Shown: piece by piece, positions 9,127-20,503 of the stretch | Numbering within the stretch: position 1 is the first letter of the stretch | How the letters are laid out: every line of letters starts with the position of its first letter | Origin: Russula earlei | Lineage: Eukaryota > Basidiomycota > Agaricomycetes > Russulales > Russulaceae | Length of the DNA: 64,000 nt | Assembly (NCBI GenBank): GCA_025769875.1 | Contig: JAGFNK010000247.1 | Coordinates: forward strand, 1-64,000 | Direction: 5' to 3' | Translations under genes and position numbers: made by a program | Notes under the pieces: generated by a model | The model's input: the letters and a program-made list of their open reading frames with translations, nothing else | Told to the model about the DNA's origin: nothing | Database searches by the model: none

Positions 9127-11588
9127 CTAGTTCGTGCCGTGCTGATGATCCTCGGGAAGCACGGGACGCGGCATACTCATCCTTGGGGCATCTTCGACAA
9201 TCAGTGATGCTGAACCTATCTCAACTAGGCCCACAGTGGTGTGTGGGCCAGTGGAGATTGGGCCTGGAGACGGAAATCCCAGTGCGCGAGGGGGGTCCTC
9301 AGTTTGGGTCACACTTGCGTCGCTGGAAATAACTGGTGTCAGTACATAAGGAGACGGAGGACAAAATATGCGATATAGACTGACGTTCGATGTGGGGAAG
9401 CGGTCCCATCACTAGAGATCAGTCGATGGTTGGGGTTTGCTGACGACGAGATAGCAGGTCCATCAGCGTTCCTTTCCCTCCCATAGGTCTCAGCCCCAGT
9501 TAATGGAGGGGTAGGAAGGGGTTTGCCATGTGGGAAAGGAGGGGGAGATAGCAGATTATCAAATGGATTAGGCATGATGGCCGGAGCAACACCATGATGG
9601 GTGGCGTCCTGTGCGAGGGGATGGGTAGTGAGAGAGCGAAAAACATCTCCGCCAGTCTCGTCATAACCGTGTTGCGTCGGATGTGGATGATGACTCGCGA
9701 CGTTGCACCATGGATACGATGACGGGACATCCAGAACATTGTTATCAACAGTAGAGGCAGAGAATGCTGTAGGGGCAGCATCAGTGCCTTCATGTAATCC
9801 GATGTAGGCATGACGAAAGTTCTTCAGGATGAGTGTCAACATCCGGTCATCGCTGGCCCGCGCTTTCAAGACGATACGATTCCATAACACGCAGAAATCG
9901 TGCTGCAGATCAGGGAGTAAGCTTGATCCATCGAATCTGGAAAGGGGCGGGGGAACTTTCAAATCAAAGTTATGCGAGCGGATGACCCGGGAAGCAATGT
10001 CGATGAAGTCGGCAAGTACTATGCTATCGCCATGGGAAAGGTATTCTCGGAGGAGAGCTTCGGATATACAAAGCTGATCCACAGCGAGAGCAATCCAGCG
10101 GTCATTGCGTTTTTCCGCAGTTGCAATGATGTGAGAGATTATGGTCCGTACGTAAAGTCGATTCCTTTCATCACGACCACGACTCCAGCTTAGCAGAGAA
10201 TGTCCCGTCTCAACGGATTGGAGTAGTTCAGGCCATTTCCCTTTGAGGATGTTCTCGAGGATCTGTGAAGATTCTTTGGATCCAAATGCCGCCTCGGAGG
10301 CGTCGAGACAGATCAGTAGACGAGAGTTTCTGATATCCTCTGTGACTGTATTGGAGTCGAACGTGCGGCCTAGGAATCCATGTAATACTCGCTTGAACTT
10401 ATCCTGCGTCATAGGGGAGAGACGGTTGTCGGAAAGACCTTTAAAGAAGTCAGGAATGGATCCAAGGAACTTCTCCACTGCGTCATCGTCACTCAGACAG
10501 TTTAATGACCATTCCAAGACATGAATGTCGATTTCCGATGACCGAGTCGAAGCGATTTCCTCCGCTTTTCTGCCTACATCGGTGAACGCGTAATCAAAAA
10601 TGCCCCAGCCTTGATAGTTGAAGCGATCGCCGAACGCGATGTAAAAGAGGCCGACCCAAAGAGCCAAGCTCGCGACAGGGAATATGGACAAGGGCGTGTA
10701 GAGCAGACTGTCGTGTTGGAAGAGTGGTAGGAGTGTGAGGAATCCATATACCCACATGGAGAGCACGAACAGGCAAAGTATGAATCCGAAGATGAGTGTA
10801 TTGCGCTTGAGGAGGAAGACGAGGAGGCCGATGAGGAAGAGGAGGAGGGCAAGATGTAGATAGGAAGGTAATAAAGCATGGAGGTTTCTGATGAACAACT
10901 TATCCACGCTGCCGAAAAACATGGCACGGATCCTCGCCTTTGTCCTTGGACCACGCTGCAATGGCTGAGTGTACCCGATATACTGACGTGCCCACTGTTG
11001 TACTAATATTGCCATGACAGCACAAGTTAGACTCATAAGCAAGCTCAAGAACCAGAGTAAATTGACGAATACTGCATGCGATGGTGCAGAGAAGTCAGAC
11101 GGTGGAGGCTCAATTGACGGGGGAGATACACTGCCATCTGAATTGGCAAGAAGTTGGTTAATGTTCTGGAGATAGAAATTGGAAGAATCTTGAGGACTTT
11201 GCTGCAAGTCCGGGATGGACACAGAGAGCAGTGATGCGACGGCAGCAGAGAATAAACCAGTCTATAGATTTCCCATTGATGGGGGCAACAGCGGTGTAGA
11301 AGTTGATTTGAGGACTCACAAAAATAAGGATGCTATCAGCATCCCTTTGCATGCGGTCAACCATCTTGTTGTCATCTTCGGCTGCCATCTTTGAGTAAAT
11401 AGAAAAGAGAGGTCCCGAGCCATCACCGAAGTTGGGGTCTTCCGGTCGTGACTGGCTGGGCAGCGACAGAGACCGGCCACGGGGGTGGCTCCCTTGGTAG
11501 GCCGATGGGTGAGATAGCCTGAGATAAAATTTGCAGCGGCACACATACCAATATTCTTCTCTTCATCTTGGGTTATATCCTGAGGCAT
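9127..11588 (-). CDS. DUF6535-family membrane protein, paralogue 2 (full length)
   Basis: Four exons on the minus strand: 11549-11588, 11320-11438, 9385-11261, 9127-9322, giving about 743 residues. Phases agree at every junction. The DUF6535 core (GSGPLFSIYSKMAAEDD, ADSILIF, spliced to TGLFSAAVASLL) is followed by four or five membrane segments, including one before QQWARQYI and a pair around LLLFLIGLLVFLL and LCLFVLSMWVYGFL. A soluble helical domain and a Pro/Ser-rich tail follow. The last intron (9323-9384) starts GTCAGT, has a CTGAC branch-like site and ends TTTCCAG; using it adds 65 C-terminal residues that would otherwise be missed. Probable integral membrane protein of unknown role. It is the middle member of the tandem trio, same strand as its relatives. 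Confidence 0.8.
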
Positions 11589-14500
11589 TGAGAATTATTG
11601 CGTAGAAGGGAGGGTGAGGAAACCCTGGGAGGTATCGATGGACCTTTTAAAGCGGCCCCTGCAGAGTACACATAGACTTTCAATTTCCGCCCTAGGACAG
11701 TCCTAGGACACAGGCTTGGCCATGAGAACAGCTACACCTGGCAAGCTCGCCGAGGAGATTTGGATGTCTCTACCACGATGATGCACTGTGGTGCTTATAT
11801 CGGGGCTCTTTCAAGCTTGAATCAGTCATATTGAAGTCAATACACATGGAGTGAGAGGTGTAAGGCTCACCGATGGTCGTCATCGTCTACCTGTATCCAG
11901 TATCCAGCTAACCGAGCGGAGTTTGAAAGCAAGGCGTAAGGCGTTAGCGCCCTCATAAATCAGGTCAATCGCGCTATCTCATTCAGGTTGGTCCCCAAAC
12001 CTCTTCCTGTTCCTGCACTGCGTATTCCCATGGTACCCAAAGCAACACTCCTAGTGAGTGGAGACACGTTCATTTCTCTGTGCCTTTGGTTGTGTGGTAG
12101 TTATGAAATGATACTACAGAGTAGCAGCCCGGGCCGTTGCCAGGGCCGAGGGTTATATGGCTGCACTTTCCCACCTCTACTTTGCGTTCCTACGCCGTGG
12201 CTACACTGCACTCATAGACACCTGCTTCTAGTCCCAATGGCGTGCACCGGTCTTGCCCCTCCCTTGTATTGGAACACGGGACGGTGATTCTTGAGGCGCA
12301 CCCTTTTGTATCGATGCTGCAGGAGGCTCCCGGTTCTGAGTGTTGACCTGGTCTCCCTTGAGCTAACCACCTTCCTCCTCCCGTCATTGTAGCGTACCCT
12401 TGACGACGGCATTTCTGTTACTCAAATCCTGCAGACTCGTGTGTCTCAGCTCTGCCGGTAGCCCTTCAGTGCTACAACGTATAATCCCTAAGATTGGCCC
12501 CCCCGTCGTCTCTTTGGCCGTAAGCCGCTATGTCATTACTATTTCGCTTAGTGAGTGCAAGATCACAAAAAAAGGGGTTAAAAGAATTGATGATCAACGC
12601 GTTCATAAAATTTTTACGCGTTAATATCCACCTTTCAGTTCTCTGTATCAGCCCATGTCAAAGGTATTCCTTCGGCTTGTTGATGCAAGATTTCCAATCC
12701 TCTGGCAAGGCATCTCTCCCCGGGGCGCGTTGGCAATATGTTCACCGAACAAATGGAAAACGATCATCTCCCGTCTGGAATCGATAGCCCCAACATTTCT
12801 AATTGGGTACCCTAGCATCAGTTCATATCGGTAATCCCATACTCACGGTAGACAAATCTCGCAAATACTTGACACCCGCATGCCACGATTCTGATCGTTG
12901 GTGAAGGATATCCCTCCGCCAGAGCTCCATGAATGAATACCTGGATTTGCTCCTATTGAGGATTTGTTGGAGCTCTGGCTCTAGCAAAACCAGTTTGGGG
13001 CGCTGAACGGCATTCCAAACATGTCAAGTGCGTGCATCAGCCACCACAGCAAGTTTCCATTCTCCATCAGGACGAGATCGGTCTCTCTGTGGTACGATGC
13101 CCAGCACGCGACACAGCATTCCACTTGCGAAGCTCTTCCGCGCTCTAAAAATTGGGCGCCTAAGCTTAGCAAAATGTGACCTGTGCCGCGCCGCCACAAT
13201 TCATTGTCTCGGTGCCACAGCCCACAACCACGCTCTGACAACAAGTCCGTTTTCTGTCCCTGATAACAGAACACATCGATTGGTTTGGCTCCCGCAAGAA
13301 ATATCTTTTTTAAAAAAATAACGATCTCACAGCTGGCGTTGAAACTTCTTCTGCGAGTGACATGGCATTGCTTTCCTGTACCAGCTTCCACAAGGCTCAG
13401 ACGCTCTCAGTGGGCGGGTCATCCATCCTGTGCAATTTGGCCACCCCACCGGCGTGTGCTCCCTCGCGATGAATACCTGTGCACGTACAGCACAAACGCC
13501 TCTACTCTGAACAACTTTCATGCCGCCTACACCTTCCTACGCCGTCTTGAAGAGAGGGAATGACGTTTGTATGCTACCCGTTACAGTATCACGGCGTGAA
13601 TGACTGTTCTGCTGTTCCAGATTATACTTCATCATATCACGCCTGACAGATGTACTGTTGTAGACACGACGTTGGGTCATTGCGACTTGTGACATTAGTG
13701 TAGCGATAAGATCGCGCTAGGTATAGTGTTAGTACTGAAAGTAACTGGGTAGAAAGTGTAACTGACCTCAGTCTGTGTGAATCAAGACTGAGGTGCGAGA
13801 ATGATGGTATAGTACATTATATATTTGAACTAGACAAGGGTAGAGTGGCATGAAAAGAAAGCCACGTTATCTAAACGTGCGTATGTGTGAACCTCGGAAC
13901 CCGGAGCTCGGACTTCCGAGCTGGTGTTGTCGCCGCGCTGTGGCTGCAACTCCGACAATCAGGACCCGGGGTACTCATGCACGTGGTTGGAACAATTGTT
14001 CTGGTTGAGGGTGAGTGGAGAAGATGTGAACTTCACATCTTCTCCACTCACCCTTTGTGAAGGCGTGCGGTTTCACAGCAGGTGCGTTGCAGGGAGAGCG
14101 ACCGTAAAGCGGTTGCTTACTTCGTTCTCAGCGGCCCGGGCCTTATCGTGCTTGTCTGCTCGATCGTGCTCGGCTCATCAGCCATTTCCAATGTCATCAT
14201 AACCCTTGTCAATAGGGTTAACAAACTACGAATGGCGCTCAACAGCCAAGAGAGACATCCTTGGAGCATTCTTGCTTATTGCCACATCCTTCTCGCTGAA
14301 CATACTCCGACACATGTCATCACACAAATTTCTTTTTCATACATAATAGATATTACACCACTTTCTACAACAAAACAAGAGGTAAATATAAGATGAGGAT
14401 GTAGTCATCAACCAGAGTAACGAGTCAAGATATGGCGATGGACCTTCGACATGCATCAATCTCGATCCTCTCACTACCGAAATCGACATCACCTGGACCA

Positions 14501-14703
14501 TAAGTAAGATATCCCAAAGAAAGAACACAAATATTCATCCACATCATCACGGCTCAACATGTAATGGCTAGAGCTATTGGCCATGCTGGTGAGGCCCAGA
14601 ACACAAAGTATTCGCGTCTACGATATAATGCGGACTTGGTGAGCGGACCCACCACCGGAGATCAAACGATGATTGATAACCATGCAACAGAGGTGTCAGT
14701 ACA
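11589..14703. other. Intergenic region between DUF6535 paralogues 2 and 3
   Basis: About 3.1 kb. It contains copy 2 of the 120-bp palindrome-rich repeat, a CCTCAGTCT...AGACTGAGG palindrome near 13769-13793, and a 19-bp inverted repeat (GAAGATGTGAACTTCACATCTTC) near 14020-14043. Overlapping frames up to 136 codons occur (for example 12981-13391 on the minus strand), but none has a recognisable domain or splice pattern. No gene is supported. Confidence 0.4.
13840..13959 (+). repeat. Palindrome-rich 120-bp repeat, copy 2
   Basis: Direct copy of 5697-5813 with the same internal inverted words. Upstream sequence (13740-13830) resembles LTR debris with a CAGTCTGTGTGAATCAAGACTGAG palindrome, so the unit may be part of a larger decayed element. 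Confidence 0.65.
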
Positions 14704-16799
14704 TCATTGTTTTGCAACGATTGCGGTAACGTGCGATGGTATGGGATTGGACTGGCTGACGAGAGAGGCAGAGAGAGATAATGGAATGGCAGTGGTCGGA
14801 GCTCCAGTCGTCTCGGGGCCATGATTCGCAACATTCTGCGTGGGTGGGTGTGAAACAGAAGAATTTCTCGTTGCCCCATTGGAGCCATGTAGCGTTGGGT
14901 CTGGATGATGATCCGAGGTCTTGCACGATGGATACGACAGGACATCAAGAATACGTTCGTCATTATTTGCGGCGGAGAAGGCTTCCGTGCCCTCGTGTAA
15001 GCCGATGTATACGTGACGGAAAGCCTTGAGGATAGGTATCGAAATCTGGTCGGCGCTTGTCTGTGCTTTATGGACAAGTGCGTTCCATGACGCACAGAAA
15101 AGACTGGCGCAAACCTTTGAAACGTCGCCTCCTGGAGGCGGCGAGAGGAGCTCCAAAGAGGAGACACGGGAGCGGAGGATCCGGGAAGCAATGTTGATGA
15201 AATTGACAAGTGGCAAGATATTATCATCGGAACGGTATTTTTGAAGGACGTCCTCCGATATACCAAGTTGATTCACAGCGAGGGCGATCCAACGGTCGTT
15301 GCGATTCTCCGTGACTGAAATGATGCGAGAAAGGATGCCTTGTATGTACAAAGCATTCTCATTATTATTGTGATTGCTCCAGCGTATCAGAGAATGTCCC
15401 AGCTCGACGAACCGGAATAGTTTAGGCCATTTCCCCTTGAGAACGTCGGCAAGGATCCGTGAAGGTTCATTGGGTCCCAGGACCTTGCGGGATGCATCGA
15501 GGCTGATGATGAAGCGAGAACATCGGACATCCTCGGCGATCGTATTGGATTGGAAAGTGCGGTCAAGGAATTCGTTCAACATCACCTTGAACTCGTCCTT
15601 AATTTGAGCGGAGAGGTGGATGGGGCGGATGTGCACCCATGTCGAACTGAAGAAGCCAGGGACGGCTTGAAGGAACTCCTCAACTGCGTTATCGTTCCGT
15701 AGAGAGTTTAAACTCCGCTCGAAGATATTGAAATCGATCTCATTTGACCGCTCGAAAGCGGCTGCCTTTGCTGACTTGCCTACATCTTCGAAAGCCCAAT
15801 CGAAAATTCTTGAGATTTTGTAGTTGAAGCGACGACGGAAAATAGTTCGAACGTAGCAGACCGCAAAGGCCCAAAGTGCGATGGGCAAAGCAGAAATCGG
15901 GGTGTAAAGCAGGCTGTCTTGTTGGAAGATTGGTAAAACTGTGAAGAATGCGTATATCACGATAGAAAACCCGAACACGGAACATATGCCAAGGAAGATG
16001 GTGTGGTTGACATGGAAGAGGAAGAGGACAAGGCCAAGAAGGAAGAGGAGGACGGAGAGATGTAGATAGCAGGGTAATAAAGCGCCAAGGCTTTTGATGA
16101 ACAAGTTATCCACGCTTTCGGAGAATAAGGCACGGATCCTCGCCCGTTCCCTTGGACTGCGCTGTGGCGGCTGAGTATACCGGAGGTACTGACGCGCCCA
16201 CTGTTGTACAATCGTTGCCATGACCGCACAAGTAAGACTGATACACAAGCTCAAGAACCAGAACAAGTTGACCCAGACTGTGTAACGGGGGGGAGAGAAG
16301 GGAGGTGGTGAATCCGCAGCTGTCACGGTAGATGGGCGAGAGGCGCTCATGTCGACAAGAAGTTGGGTCATATTCTGGAGATAGAGATTCGTGGTATCTT
16401 GTGAACTCGGCCTGAGGTCCGGGATGGTCACCGCAAGAAGGGCGGCGACAGCGGCAGAGAATAAACCAGTCTATAGATGTTTCATCGATACAGGCAGTGG
16501 TGTGGAAGCTGACACGAGGACTGACGAAAACTAGAATGCTGTCAGCATCCTTTTGCCACCGTTCGACCATCTGAGCGTCTTCTTCGGCTATTATCTTTGT
16601 ATAAACAGAGTAGAGAGGGCCTGAGCTATCGCCGAAGTTGAACTCTTCCTTTGACATCATTCTTATATTTGGCTGAGACGGGTGGTCCTCTGGTAGTGGG
16701 TGAGATTGACGGAGACAAGTCAGCGTTCCGACACTACATACCTGCACGAGTCCCCTCCAACTTCTCCACATCCAGCTGTGAGTCCACAAACTCAGACAT
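14704..16799 (-). CDS. DUF6535-family membrane protein, paralogue 3
   Basis: Three exons on the minus strand: 16742-16799, 16526-16644, 14704-16470, giving about 647 residues. The second exon is 119 bp, exactly the length found in paralogue 2, and both introns fall at the same positions and phases in all three genes, which shows recent common descent. The core reads GPLYSVYTKIIAEED, DADSILVF, then GLFSAAVAALLAV across the splice, followed by the membrane segments, the QQWARQYL...RARIRA loop and the C-terminal helical domain with the RNDRWIALAVNQLGIS motif shared with paralogue 2. The donor of the second intron is GTCAGT. The C-terminus is less certain, since paralogue 2 has an extra exon for which I could not find an equally good match here. 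Function unknown. Confidence 0.8.
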
Positions 16800-17696
16800 T
16801 GAACGAGGTTGCGCGATGGGGGAGAAAGCAGAGTCTGATAGGCCACGACGAGCATTTGAGGGCTGAAAGGTGCTCAGCCTCATCGAAACCTCGAGGCATA
16901 CTTTGAACTCCCGACACTTCTCGCCCTACAACGCGGACTTGGGCATGGGAATGGACCAACTCTTCCATCACATTGGCACACCTGCTATGCCTACAGCGAG
17001 GGTACTAAAGTCGATCATTTGATGTCTTCACCCACGGAGTGCAGCCTGAAGGGTGCGCGGATATTTGTATACATGTCCTTCTTTGGCCCACTTCCATTCG
17101 TTCTGTCAGTGATAAGGGCGCTGGCAGAAGCAGCACGTTACGTCAAGAAGCAAGCCCTGGCTTGTCACCAGAGTGTCAACGTGTCAACGCCAGTGCACAC
17201 TCCTATCATTAGCCGGGAGTTCTGAAATCGATGTAGTCCATCGCAGGCAGTGAATCAGAGCAGTGCATGAAAAGATATCCGTGCTTGGGATTTCCAATAA
17301 CAATAATAATAATCAGTACTTCAAAGGCGGAGTCATAATATATACTTCTTCTCATGGTGCAACTTCTTGGTGGAACCTCTGATGTGTCGGGACCTCAAAA
17401 ACAGCGCCAACGGAAATGGCGATGGTTGCCAGACCCTCATAGTTTCTCGTGATAACGTTTTCCATGAGAGCAATACGCTTGTTCTTACTACTCCTAAGTC
17501 GTTTGAGACAAAGACGAAACAAGCGCTGGCTGCCCGCTGAGATGTCGGAAATTTGGGAAGGGGCAAAATATACATAATTCCCTAGCTTGATTATCATGAT
17601 AACTGTTTTCCATATAAAGTTTTTATAATTTTATTATGACCCGTTGTGACCTTGCTAGTAAGTTATATAAGTTACATATGAGTTACGTGATTAAAT
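16800..17696. other. Spacer between DUF6535 array and glycerate kinase gene
   Basis: No gene supported. It includes the promoter side of paralogue 3 and, from 17280 on, AT-rich sequence with AATAATAATAAT. A minus-strand frame at 17333-17597 has no recognisable features. Confidence 0.4.
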
Positions 17697-17775
17697 CATA
17701 ACTGAGGTTATAATAATATAATTCAATTATATAACCGATCAATTATAATGGACTTCCCGATTTTCCGACAAGCGC
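17697..17775 (+). repeat. Dispersed AT-rich repeat, copy 2
   Basis: Aligns with 576-657. It overlaps the sequence that would encode the first residues of an extended glycerate kinase reading frame (Met at 17748), which argues that those residues are not part of the protein and that the true start is the Met at 17814. Confidence 0.55.
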
Positions 17776-17813
17776 TAACCTTTGCCTCTCAGTCACCTTC
17801 ACACCGTTCCAGT

Positions 17814-18967
17814 ATGTCTGATGAGTCGAAAGAATTCAAGACAAACGCGTTTATAATCTTCTCACATATTTATGTCCACCTTTTGAGTCCATATCCCTCC
17901 CGTTTAAAGACACCACCTCTCTTCGTCGCTCTGCAAGGGCCGCAAGGTTCTGGAAAGACGTCTCTTTCCCAGCGCGTTACGGAGATGCTCTCCGAGGATA
18001 ATGGAGATCATGCGCCCATTCGAGTAGCTTCTCTTTCAGTCGATGACCTCTATCTCCCTCATACTCAATTGAAAGCTCTTGCCGCTGCTCATCCGAATAA
18101 CCCATTTCTACGCGGTCGCGGTCTCCCCGGCACGCACGACATCACACTCGGTCTTTCGCTTTTTCGTTCACTGAAGAACATTAATCTCTCGCAGACCAAT
18201 GAAATACGCATCCCACGATTCGATAAAAGTCTGTTTGACGGCGAAGGAGATCGTCTCCCAGAATCTGAATGGACTTCTGTCCAGGGACCCCTAGACGTTG
18301 TCCTTCTTGAAGGCTGGTGCGTAGGATTTTACCCGCAGTCGCGCAGATACATCGAAGAGCGCATAAACGAGGTCCCCTTCGGACTGGACGGGATGTTCGA
18401 CACCTCTGCATACTCTCTGGAGCATGTGTTCGATGCGAATGAACGACTTGCCGAGTACACCCAGTGGTGGGATCTCTTCGATATCTGTGTCCAGGTGTGC
18501 AACCGCGTTTTGTCACTATTCTCCCCCGAATAGTTACTTCATCCCCCACATATCGACTGGACGAAATTCATTAGATTTCTCCTCAGCCCATGAACCCGTT
18601 CGTGCCCATATATAAGTGGCGCTTGGAACAGGAGCATGAGATGAAGGCCAAGAACGATGGACAAGGGATGACAGACGAGCAAGTTAAAATGTCAGTGTGA
18701 CATCGCACCCTTGTACTCCCCTTGCAACAGGCTATTCAACATATCGTGTATAGGTTTGTTGATCGGTACATCCCAGGTTACCACTTTTTTCTCGGAGGCG
18801 TGACTACGGGCGGATACGACCAACGAACAGGGTCGCGCCTTATCCCACCTTGGCTGCAAGACGAACCCTCACCACCAAGTTGGAAACACCCTCCGGCGAG
18901 ATGTCTTCGTATGATCATCGATCAGAACCGTAGGACGAGGGAAATCGCGTACTGTAGGCGGGAGTGA
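17814..18967 (+). CDS. TDA10: Probable D-glycerate 3-kinase / TDA10-like P-loop kinase
   Basis: Three exons, 17814-18494, 18587-18690 and 18754-18967, give 332 residues with all phases matching. The protein has a Walker A motif GPQGSGKT at residues 42-49, a DDLY motif after the next strand, a GRGLPGTHD segment, and VVLLEGWCVGF as the Walker B-like strand. After the first intron it has YKWRLEQEHEM and GMTDEQV, then FVDRYIPGYHFF. These are the landmarks of the yeast Tda10 / plant GLYK group, which phosphorylates glycerate to 3-phosphoglycerate; the yeast protein itself is less well characterised. Length fits the family. The start at 17814 was chosen because the upstream in-frame Met lies in a dispersed repeat. 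Confidence 0.85.
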
Positions 18968-19277
18968 TCTGATAGTCAACTGGAATTTCTACCTTGATCT
19001 CATGCTGGCACATGGAACGCTGTGATTATTAACCCCGGCAACTGGACAGGTTGATAATTCAGACTACTCCCTGGGCTTTTCGTATGACCAACGTGGGAGT
19101 TCTGTAAGTTCATGTTTACCATTCATGATGTGCTTCATCACACCGTAGTCGGTCTGTTTCTGAGTCATGTCACGAGATAGGTGTGAGCTCCCGGCAAAAC
19201 GGGCCGGCCAGACTCCGGTCCGATCAATCAGACCACCACCACCACCAAATTCGATTCGAATCACCACACGGCGTGCA
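18968..19277. other. Short intergenic region
   Basis: Between two same-strand genes. No RNA gene or additional coding sequence was recognised. An in-frame upstream extension of the next gene (Met at 19167) is possible but begins with low-complexity Pro/Arg residues. Confidence 0.4.
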
Positions 19278-20326
19278 ATGCCGAAAGGACTGCACCTCAA
19301 AAAGACCCCAGCAGAAAAAGCGGAGCGCGAGCTGCGAAAAGCGCGCCGGGGGGCCAAGAAGGCTACGCCGAGGCACCACCTCGCTCGGGACGCATATTTT
19401 GATTTGAACGGCCGCCGACCGCACTGCTCCGTTACTGGGAGAGACGAGGCCGTGGACCTGGACCCCAATTTTCTCAACCCTGGCCCTTCCACTTCTTCAC
19501 GCGGCGCCCGGGGGGTGCCCGTGGCAGAAGACAGTTTTCATGAGAAACTGTGGGACGCACTCGGTGACGATGACCGGCTTGAAACTGTCGGGGCCCGACT
19601 GAACGAATATGCACACGTCCCGCAACGATGGCGAAGTGTTAGCTCGCAGAGACATATGATGCATGGAGCGGAGGATGATCCCGCGCTCATGAACGATGAC
19701 GAGTACGCCGAGTGGGTGCGGATTGGGATGTGGAGGTACGTTCCTCCCTTCCCGCGTGCGAGCGCGTGGCTCACAAACAACCCCTCTCTCGGGCCCGCCT
19801 TGATAGAAAGCGTAATGCGGCGGCACATTGGGAGGAGCAGAGACAACAAGCTGCTCATGCCGCAGCGAAGGCCGAGGCTGCACGGACCCTGAAAGTGAAG
19901 GAGGAGGCCAGATGGCGCGCACGCGATGAACGAGAGCGCAGGCGACGCGCAGATGCGCGAGATGCTTATCATCGGCGCTGGGTCGGACTGCAAGACCCCA
20001 ACTCCAAATCTGCGGATCTGAGTTTCGGGGACATACCGTGGCCGGTGTGGGATGTGGCGTCGGACATTACATACCTCACGGCTGAGGCTATTTCTGGTTT
20101 TTTGTTCTTGTTGAAGGAGGAGGGGCTTGACGATGCAGGGAGAGCGAGGCTACGCAAGGAGGAACTTAGAGGCACGATGCTTCGTTTTCATCCGGACAAA
20201 TTTGAAGGGCGGGTCATACCGCGGGTGAAGGAGGAGGAGAGGGCGGCTGTGCGAGAGGGTGCCAATATCGTAACGAGGGCGGTGGCTGAGTTGATGGAAA
20301 AGCAAAGCGGAGGAGTGATTACATAA
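19278..20326 (+). CDS. NFKBIL1-like protein with C-terminal J-domain-like region
   Basis: Two exons, 19278-19735 and 19807-20326, join in phase across a 71-bp intron (GTACGT...ATAG) to give 325 residues. The N-terminus is basic (MPKGLHLKKTPAEKAERE), the middle is a long Arg/Glu/Ala-rich helix (probable coiled coil, about residues 155-215), and the C-terminus contains ISGFLFLLKEEG and LRGTMLRFHPDKFEGRV. The His-Pro-Asp tripeptide recalls DnaJ domains and matches the fungal and animal NFKBIL1-like proteins, which have this J-like end and are thought to act in RNA processing. The start at 19278 gives the N-terminus typical of the fungal family. Molecular role here is inferred only. Confidence 0.7.
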
Positions 20327-20503
20327 TCGAGGGTCATTGTAGAGAAAAAAGGAACAAAAAGATTCATTTCTCTACGTTACGTGCCTCTCGCCTCGCCTCG
20401 TACTCTGCTTCTTTCCATACGATACTCTCCTTCCTGGTCCCCTTCATCCTCCCTGGCACTCCCCTCTTGCTCTGCGTAGCAAACACGTGCCTTTTCGCGT
20501 ACA

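Noticed and set aside
12981..13391. Minus-strand frame of 136 codons between DUF6535 paralogues
   Set aside because: No recognisable domain, odd composition (Cys/Trp-rich), overlapped by frames on the other strand, no intron support.
17748..17813. Upstream in-frame Met extending the glycerate kinase by 22 residues
   Set aside because: The sequence belongs to a repeat also found at 576-657, and the family alignment starts after it.
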